Of a stretch of DNA of 64,000 nt, positions 59,307-64,000 are shown one piece after another. Positions within the stretch are counted from its first letter, which is position 1; the number at the start of each line of letters is the position of its first letter. Source of the DNA: Lentzea tibetensis. Its GTDB lineage: Bacteria > Actinomycetota > Actinomycetes > Mycobacteriales > Pseudonocardiaceae. The DNA is taken from the NCBI RefSeq assembly GCF_007845675.1, contig NZ_VOBR01000010.1, positions 224,787 through 288,786 of the forward strand, written 5' to 3'. The notes under the pieces are model-generated. The model ran no database searches, had not been told where the DNA came from, and worked only from the letters and a program-made list of their open reading frames with translations. The translations under genes were made by a program, and so were the position numbers.

Positions 59307-60314
59307 TCAGTTCGTGGAAGCGCGACCACTCACCGCGAGAGCGGTGCTGAGCACCGCCAGGTCGCGCGGGTTGACCGGTGACAACCCGGTCAGCTGCTCC
59401 ACCTGCCACAACCGGTAGTCGATCGTGCTGCGGTGGATGAACAGCCGTTTGACGGCCAGTGCGCGGTTGCCGTCCGCCTCCACGAGCGCGGTCAGCGTCT
59501 CCACGAGCACCGGGTTGGCGAGCAGCGGCGCGACGACGCGGCTGAGCTCGGCGCTCACCTCCGGCGTCGCGACCGCGGCGTACTCGAACAGCACGTCGGT
59601 GATCCGGTACACACCCGGCGCGCGGCCGAGCGACGTCACCAGCTCCAGCAGGTCGTCGACCTCCTTGCAGGCCAGCGGGATCTCGCCGACCGGGCGTTCG
59701 GACACGCACAGCCACACCGAGCCGAACAGCTCGTGGCGGACGCGTTCGCACAGCGCCACCGCGACGTCCTCCTCCAGCGGCACCAGCAGGTGGCCGGTCG
59801 CGGACGACACCGTGCCGAACAGGCTCGGCACCACCTCACCGGCCTGCGCGCGGAACGCGTTCTCCACATCGGATGGTGAGGAACCGTTGGCGCGCACCGA
59901 GATCACCGAGAAGACCGACCCGGCGACGCCCGCGTCCGCCGGTACGGAACGGCCCGCGAGCAGTGCCTCCGCGAGCGCGCGTTCGTCGCGCATGCCCTGC
60001 CCCTCGTGAAATCCGCTGAGCACCTCCATCGCCACGATCGTGCCGACGGCGGCGACCTGCAGCGCGGTGCCGACGCTGACCGCGACGGCCTGCGTGAGCA
60101 GCCGGTCGACGGTGCGCAGCGCGGACACGAGGCTCGACCGCGTGATCCGCAGCGACGCCAGCTGGTCACCGATGCGCGTGGCGATCGAGACGGCCCGCTC
60201 CTCCCACCCCGGGACGTTCTGCGCCGCCTCCCGGTACACGGGGCGCAACTCCTCGCGCAGCTGGGCGACCAGGTCGCCCGGCGCAACCGCGCAGTCAGGA
60301 GTGGAGGAGTTCAT
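59307..60314 (-). CDS. PucR-type helix-turn-helix regulator (copy B)
   Basis: 335 residues. The C-terminal HTH (LVEADGNRALAVKRLFIHRSTIDYRLWQVEQLTGLSP) is close to copy A; a helical N-domain (LREELRPVYREAAQNVPGWEERAVSIATRIGDQLASLRI) extends it. Start ATG 60314 has only a weak GGGGC site. Transcribed toward copy A and divergent from the Crp/Fnr gene, so these three regulators share a control region. Confidence 0.75.
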   Translation of the reverse strand: MNSSTPDCAVAPGDLVAQLREELRPVYREAAQNVPGWEERAVSIATRIGDQLASLRITRSSLVSALRTVDRLLTQAVAVSVGTALQVAAVGTIVAMEVLSGFHEGQGMRDERALAEALLAGRSVPADAGVAGSVFSVISVRANGSSPSDVENAFRAQAGEVVPSLFGTVSSATGHLLVPLEEDVAVALCERVRHELFGSVWLCVSERPVGEIPLACKEVDDLLELVTSLGRAPGVYRITDVLFEYAAVATPEVSAELSRVVAPLLANPVLVETLTALVEADGNRALAVKRLFIHRSTIDYRLWQVEQLTGLSPVNPRDLAVLSTALAVSGRASTN

Positions 60315-60437
60315 GCCCCATTTCAGCAGGTAGGCGCATGGAAGAACGACCAGTTCTTTCGAGCGCAATGCAAGTGGGCACCCGCCTAACGTCGTCGTTG
60401 AATCCGCTTCACCCCGACGAAACAACCGGAGTCGGTA

Positions 60438-61112
60438 GTGGTTCAACAGCTTCTGGCACCCCGTCCGGCAACGGCAACGATGCGCGAGATGTGGCCCGGC
60501 GTGTGGAGCCAGTTCACCCGCGCACTGGAACCCGTCGAGTTCGCGAAGGGCGACACGATCCTCCGCCTCGGCACCCGGACCGACGTGCTGCACGTCATCA
60601 GATCCGGCAAGGCGAAGACGACCTGCACGTCCGCCGACGGCAGGGAGCTGCTGCTGGACTTCCACGGGGCAGGCGACGTGCTGGCCGAGCCGACGCTGTT
60701 CGACGCGGGCCCCGCCACGACGACGACGATCGCGGTCACCGACGTGCGCACGGGCCGGATCTCCTTGCGGGACCTGCACAAGTGGCTCGTGATGTGCCCG
60801 GAGATCACCGAGCACCTGCTCGCCACGCTCGCGCGCAGGCAGCGGGAGCGCTTCCAGATGCGCATGGACGTGGTGCAGGTCGACGCACCCGCGCGCCTCG
60901 CGAAGGCGTTGCTGCGGCTGGCAGGCCGGTTCGGCGGCGCGGTGCTCGTGATCGAGGACCTCACCCAGGAGGAACTGGGCCAGTACATCGGTTCCCGGCG
61001 CGACACGGTGAACAAGACCCTGGCCGAGTTCGCGCAGCGCGGGTGGATCAGCATCGAGCGCAAAGCCATCTTCCTGACCGACCCGGCGCAGCTGGCGCGC
61101 TGCGCCGGGTGA
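60438..61112 (+). CDS. Crp/Fnr-family transcriptional regulator
   Basis: 224 residues. cNMP-binding beta-barrel (about 20-125: EFAKGDTILRLGTRTDVLHVI, DGRELLLDFHGAGDVLAEPTLFDAG), dimer helix, then HTH (about 165-215: EDLTQEELGQYIGSRRDTVNKTLAEFAQRGWISI). The ligand pocket lacks clear Arg-Ser cAMP residues. GTG start. It is divergent to the PucR-type gene. Ends 3 bases before the aldehyde dehydrogenase stop on the other strand. Confidence 0.9.
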   Translation: MVQQLLAPRPATATMREMWPGVWSQFTRALEPVEFAKGDTILRLGTRTDVLHVIRSGKAKTTCTSADGRELLLDFHGAGDVLAEPTLFDAGPATTTTIAVTDVRTGRISLRDLHKWLVMCPEITEHLLATLARRQRERFQMRMDVVQVDAPARLAKALLRLAGRFGGAVLVIEDLTQEELGQYIGSRRDTVNKTLAEFAQRGWISIERKAIFLTDPAQLARCAG

Positions 61113-61114
61113 GG

Positions 61115-62539
61115 TCACTGGTCTTCGAGCCTCGGCACGCCCAAGGGGTTCTCCTCGCGGAGCACGTCGGGCAGCAGGTGCCGCGGCAGCCCCTGGAACA
61201 CGACGGGCCGCTGGAACCGCGCGATGGCACCGACCCCGACCGTCGTGTGGTGCGGCGCGGTCGTCGCGGGGTACGGGCCGCCGTGGTGCATGGCGGGCGT
61301 GACGGACACGTCGTTGGGCCACTGGTTCCAGACGACCCGCCCCGCGCGCCCGGCGAGCTCGGCGAGCAGCTCGGGCACGACGGCGTCGCCGTTCTCACCC
61401 TGCACGGTCGCCGTCAGCTGGCCGGGGAGCGCCCTGGCGAGCGCGAGCAGCTCCTCGTCGGTGTCGTAGTGCACGACCACCGCGACCGGCCCGAAGCACT
61501 CGCTCAACGCGTCCTCCGGTTGCGCGAGAACGTCTTTCGCCGTGGTGAGCAACAACGTCGGCGTGTGCCCGTCGGCCGTCGCGTCACCGTCGACGAGCGG
61601 CTTGAGCTTGTCGCGCAGCTCCCACAGCCCTTCCTCGTAGCGCTCGGCGACGAGGGTGTTGAACAGCGGCTCGACCCTGGTGTCCCGCGCCTGCTGCGCG
61701 GCGGCCTCGGCGAGCACCGATGTCGACGGCACCACGAACACACCGGGCTTGGTGCAGATCTGCCCACCGGAGTGCGTGTACGCCTCGACGAACTGCCGCG
61801 CGATCTCAACCCCGCGCCGCGCGGCCGCGATGCGCGTGACGAACACCGGGTTCACACTGCCGAAGCCGCCGTAGAACGGAATCGGCTCCTCGCGCCCGGT
61901 AGCCAACGCGTACAGCTCGCGCCCCACCTTGGCCGACCCGATGAACGTCACGGCCTTGATCCGCGGGTCCAAGACCAGGTCGCGCCCACTGCGCTCCCCG
62001 TGCACCAGCGCGAAAACCCCTTCCGGCGCACCCCGCTCGGCCAATGCCCGCACGACCAGCTCAGCCGTGCGATCCGACAACTCGGGGTGCGTGTGGTGCG
62101 CTTTCAACACGACGGGACACCCCGCGGCCAGCGCTGCGGCCGTGTCACTACCAGCGACGGAGAACGCGAACGGAAACGCCGACGCCCCGAACACCGCGAC
62201 CGGCCCCACCGGCACCAGCATGCGCCGCAGGTCGGGCCGCGGCCCAGCGGGCCAGTTCGGGTCGGCGTGGTCCACCATGGCCCCGAGGAACCGCCCGGCC
62301 CTCAGATGCCGCGCGTACTCCCGGAGCTGAAACGTGCACCGCCGCAGATCGAGCCGCAGCCCGTCGAACGGCAGCCGGCACTCCCACCCGGCGAGCGCGA
62401 TGAGCTCGTCGGCGTCGCGCTCGAGCGTGTAGGCGATGTGGTCCAGCACCGCGGCGCGGTCGGCGGGCTTGGTAGCAGCCCACTCCCGCGCGGCGCTGGC
62501 CGCCTGGTCCAGCACGGTTTCCCAATCGGTGCTCTCCAC
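61115..62539 (-). CDS. Aldehyde dehydrogenase (alpha-ketoglutaric-semialdehyde dehydrogenase-like), catalytic Glu altered
   Basis: 474 residues. Catalytic Cys is in GGQICTKPG; the NADP-binding region starts VGPVAVFGASAFPFAFSVAG, and the family form PIPFYGGFGSVNPVFV is recognisable as KGSADH-type, but this motif normally has Glu (FYGELGS) as general base. Here the Glu is replaced by Gly. GTG 62539 with GGAG eight bases upstream. The enzyme would oxidise a sugar-acid semialdehyde to 2-oxoglutarate or similar. The IclR gene lies upstream on the same strand, with an operator-like repeat between. Confidence 0.85.
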   Translation of the reverse strand: MESTDWETVLDQAASAAREWAATKPADRAAVLDHIAYTLERDADELIALAGWECRLPFDGLRLDLRRCTFQLREYARHLRAGRFLGAMVDHADPNWPAGPRPDLRRMLVPVGPVAVFGASAFPFAFSVAGSDTAAALAAGCPVVLKAHHTHPELSDRTAELVVRALAERGAPEGVFALVHGERSGRDLVLDPRIKAVTFIGSAKVGRELYALATGREEPIPFYGGFGSVNPVFVTRIAAARRGVEIARQFVEAYTHSGGQICTKPGVFVVPSTSVLAEAAAQQARDTRVEPLFNTLVAERYEEGLWELRDKLKPLVDGDATADGHTPTLLLTTAKDVLAQPEDALSECFGPVAVVVHYDTDEELLALARALPGQLTATVQGENGDAVVPELLAELAGRAGRVVWNQWPNDVSVTPAMHHGGPYPATTAPHHTTVGVGAIARFQRPVVFQGLPRHLLPDVLREENPLGVPRLEDQ

Positions 62540-62548
62540 GTTCCCTAC

Positions 62549-62564
62549 TCCATTCCACAATGGA
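62549..62564. promoter_or_regulatory. Operator-like inverted repeat, IclR target
   Basis: TCCATT and AATGGA around CCAC, ten bases before the aldehyde dehydrogenase start, with a TATACA -10-like element just upstream on the minus strand. IclR family sites are similar palindromes, so the neighbouring IclR gene is the obvious binder. Confidence 0.5.
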
Positions 62565-62660
62565 CGGATGTATACTTCTTCTTGCAGCATAAGCTTTTTC
62601 CTGTTGAGAAAGCTTCCGCCCACGGGGACGTGTAGAACTTCTGCTAGTACGCACATTTCC

Positions 62661-63374
62661 TCAATGCGCGGAAACAGCGGTGAGGTGCGCCGCCAACCTG
62701 CGCAGATCACCGACCAGCTGCTCCCTCAACTCGGGCGTGGCCCGCGCACTGAGAATGGCCACGCTCACCGCCGCGCACACTCCACGTTCTCCACCCAGAG
62801 CAACCCCGTACGCGGTGACCCCGACCGTGCTCTCCTCGTTGTCGACCGCATACCCCTGCCGCCGAATCTCTTCCCTGTCCCCGAGCTCCACCTTCAACCG
62901 CTCGGCGGGCGTCCCGGCCAGCATCGCCTTCCCGGCCGCACTCATGACAGCGGGGACCCGCTTGCCCACATCGGACGCGAGGTGCACGTCCTGCTTCCCG
63001 TTGTGCCGGGCCAGGTACACCACGTCCAGTTCGTCCAACACCGACAGCAGCACAGTTTCCTTCGACGCGACCGGCATGCACGCCGCATGCCTCAAGAACT
63101 CGTCGACCACCGACGTACCCGCCAAGAACCCCTGCCCCAACTCGACGACCTTGTGGTCGAGGGCCCACCGCCCACCGAGCCGACGCACCATCCGACACGC
63201 CTCCAGCGCCGCACAGAGGTTGGCCACCGTGGACTTGGCCAGGTCCAACCGCCGCGCCAGCTCCGTCAGCGACAACGGTTCCGGGCTGCGCGCCAACTCT
63301 TCGAGGATGCCAACCGCCCGCGTGACAGCGGGCGAGCGGCTGTGGACCACGCGCAGGGAACGAAAAGAGGCCAT
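62661..63374 (-). CDS. IclR-family transcriptional regulator
   Basis: 237 residues. N-terminal winged helix (SPAVTRAVGILEELARSPEPLSLTELARRLDLAKSTVANLCAALEA) and an IclR effector domain (about 95-235: LARHNGKQDVHLASDVGKRVPAVMSAAGKAMLAG, GYAVDNEESTVGVTAYGVAL). ATG 63374; upstream in-frame codons lack a ribosome site. Adjacent to the aldehyde dehydrogenase it likely controls; its ligand is probably a sugar-acid. Confidence 0.9.
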   Translation of the reverse strand: MASFRSLRVVHSRSPAVTRAVGILEELARSPEPLSLTELARRLDLAKSTVANLCAALEACRMVRRLGGRWALDHKVVELGQGFLAGTSVVDEFLRHAACMPVASKETVLLSVLDELDVVYLARHNGKQDVHLASDVGKRVPAVMSAAGKAMLAGTPAERLKVELGDREEIRRQGYAVDNEESTVGVTAYGVALGGERGVCAAVSVAILSARATPELREQLVGDLRRLAAHLTAVSAH

Positions 63375-63507
63375 GGCGCATGATCGCCCGGGAGCCGTTA
63401 GTACTTTCACCAACGGCGTTGTGATGCTCTAGACCTGTTGGACCGCATGTGGTCCGGGCAACAGCTGACTGCGCGACGGGAATGGGCAAGTAGCGCAACT
63501 CGACGAA

Positions 63508-63800
63508 ACCGGCGGGTACCCAAGGGAGCGCAGCTAACCAGCGGGTACCCGAAGGAGCGCGGCTCCACCGGGCAGGCACCAAGGGAGCGCGGCCGAACCG
63601 GCGGGCACCCAAGAGCGCGGCCTCACCAGGCAGGCACCAAGGGAATGCGCATAACCGGGCAGGAACCAAGAGAACACCAGCCCGACTGGCGCGAACCAAG
63701 CGAGCACCCACCCAACCGGCAGGTACCAAAGGAGCACCGCCCAACCGGCAGGTACCAAGAGCCCAGCGAAACCGGCAGAGACCAAAAGAAAAGAGCGCCC
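63508..63800 (+). repeat. Degenerate tandem repeats of about 30 bp
   Basis: Ten units start at 63508, 63537, 63567, 63597, 63625, 63654, 63685, 63715, 63744 and 63771 (spacing 27-31). Consensus of each unit start is ACCGGCAGG(T/C)ACC, followed by AAGGGAGC-like text. Not spacer-separated identical repeats, so not CRISPR. A minisatellite-like or decayed element. Confidence 0.7.
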
Positions 63801-63935
63801 GCCGCACTCCCAACCCCCGCACTGCCCAGCGGGCGCGGCCCCCGAGCACAAACCGGCGGCCAAATGATCAGAACAAACTTTCCCGGAGGGCAGGGGCGGG
63901 GAGGGTCTCGCTGATCAGGCGCAGCCTTGCCACAT

Positions 63936-63984
63936 CGAAAATGCCCTGTCAAGGCAGCTTTTCCGCCTTGACAGGGCATTTTCG
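63936..63984. terminator. Strong bidirectional terminator
   Basis: Twenty-base perfect stem (63936-63955 and 63965-63984) with a 9-base loop; A and T runs at the base of the stem give a U-rich tail in both directions. Confidence 0.85.
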
Positions 63985-64000
63985 CTGTGGCGACCGTGAG

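Larger units (their letters stand above)
63415..64000. other. 586-base region without a convincing gene
   Basis: Upstream of the IclR gene to the right edge. It holds ten degenerate 30-bp repeats (63508 to about 63800), an inverted repeat with GCGCCCGC arms (63795-63802 and 63829-63836) and a strong terminator (63936-63984). A 158-codon plus-strand frame crosses the repeats, but its 27-31 base spacing does not keep frame and its product is low-complexity. I see no other coding signal. Confidence 0.55.

Noticed and set aside
63508-63800. CRISPR array
   Set aside because: Units are adjacent and drift in sequence, with no identical repeats, spacers or cas genes.

Overview
The window is high-GC actinobacterial DNA. 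GTG starts, GTGA stop/start overlaps, apparently leaderless promoters and families such as mycoredoxin, EspR-like XRE regulators, MAB_1171c-type membrane proteins and nSTAND1-WD40 proteins point to the Pseudonocardiales (Lentzea/Saccharothrix-like). That placement is inference from protein style, not a database match. I find about 62 protein genes, no rRNA or tRNA, no CRISPR array and no recognisable insertion sequence.

Layout. 1-7.1 kb: the tail of a MarR regulator, an acyl-CoA-dehydrogenase-like flavoprotein and a nitroreductase, then thyA-folA, a YjbR protein, a PAC2 protein, a DUF4230 protein and two TIM-barrel hydrolase-like proteins. 7.3-17.8 kb: a transmembrane Ser/Thr kinase faces a four-gene operon (beta-propeller/FnIII protein, MoxR ATPase, DUF58, degenerate transglutaminase-like TgpA protein), followed by small envelope and secreted proteins. 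17.9-26.5 kb: LysR regulator, EamA exporter, RluA-type pseudouridine synthase, an alpha/beta-hydrolase remnant, a secreted GH92 mannosidase divergent from a secreted BNR-repeat protein, and a VOC protein.

26.6-37.4 kb is rich in secreted polysaccharide-acting proteins: a PQQ-type sugar dehydrogenase, two tandem GH19 chitinases each preceded by paired DasR-like operators, a LamG-like protein, two DUF4360 proteins, a membrane-anchored AA10 LPMO and a ThuA-ricin protein, with an LLM oxidoreductase, mycoredoxin and threonine deaminase between them. 37.5-43.8 kb: an XRE / ImmA-IrrE / MAB_1171c-type operon, a LigC / Prim-PolC / YigZ repair-type operon, a second sugar dehydrogenase and a SelT/W-like protein. 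43.8-52.6 kb: a 21-codon mini-gene opposite a frameshifted nSTAND1-WD40 protein, a secreted GH3 glucosidase with a CebR-like box, and an orphan EccC-like triple ATPase. 52.7-64 kb: an unusual clostridial-type GluRS, a Sua5/YciO protein, a secreted subtilase, an ECF sigma factor with a membrane partner, two PucR-type regulators opposite a Crp/Fnr regulator, an aldehyde dehydrogenase with its IclR regulator, and a terminal block of degenerate 30-bp tandem repeats ending in a strong hairpin.

How it works together (inference): the main theme is extracellular polysaccharide turnover (chitin, mannan, beta-glucan), wired to GlcNAc (DasR) and cellobiose (CebR) control whose regulators lie outside the window. 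The most unusual loci are the XRE-ImmA-membrane operon with its operator pair, the orphan EccC-like ATPase, the foreign-looking GluRS, the frameshifted nSTAND1 protein with its divergent mini-gene, and the tandem-repeat tract at the right end.
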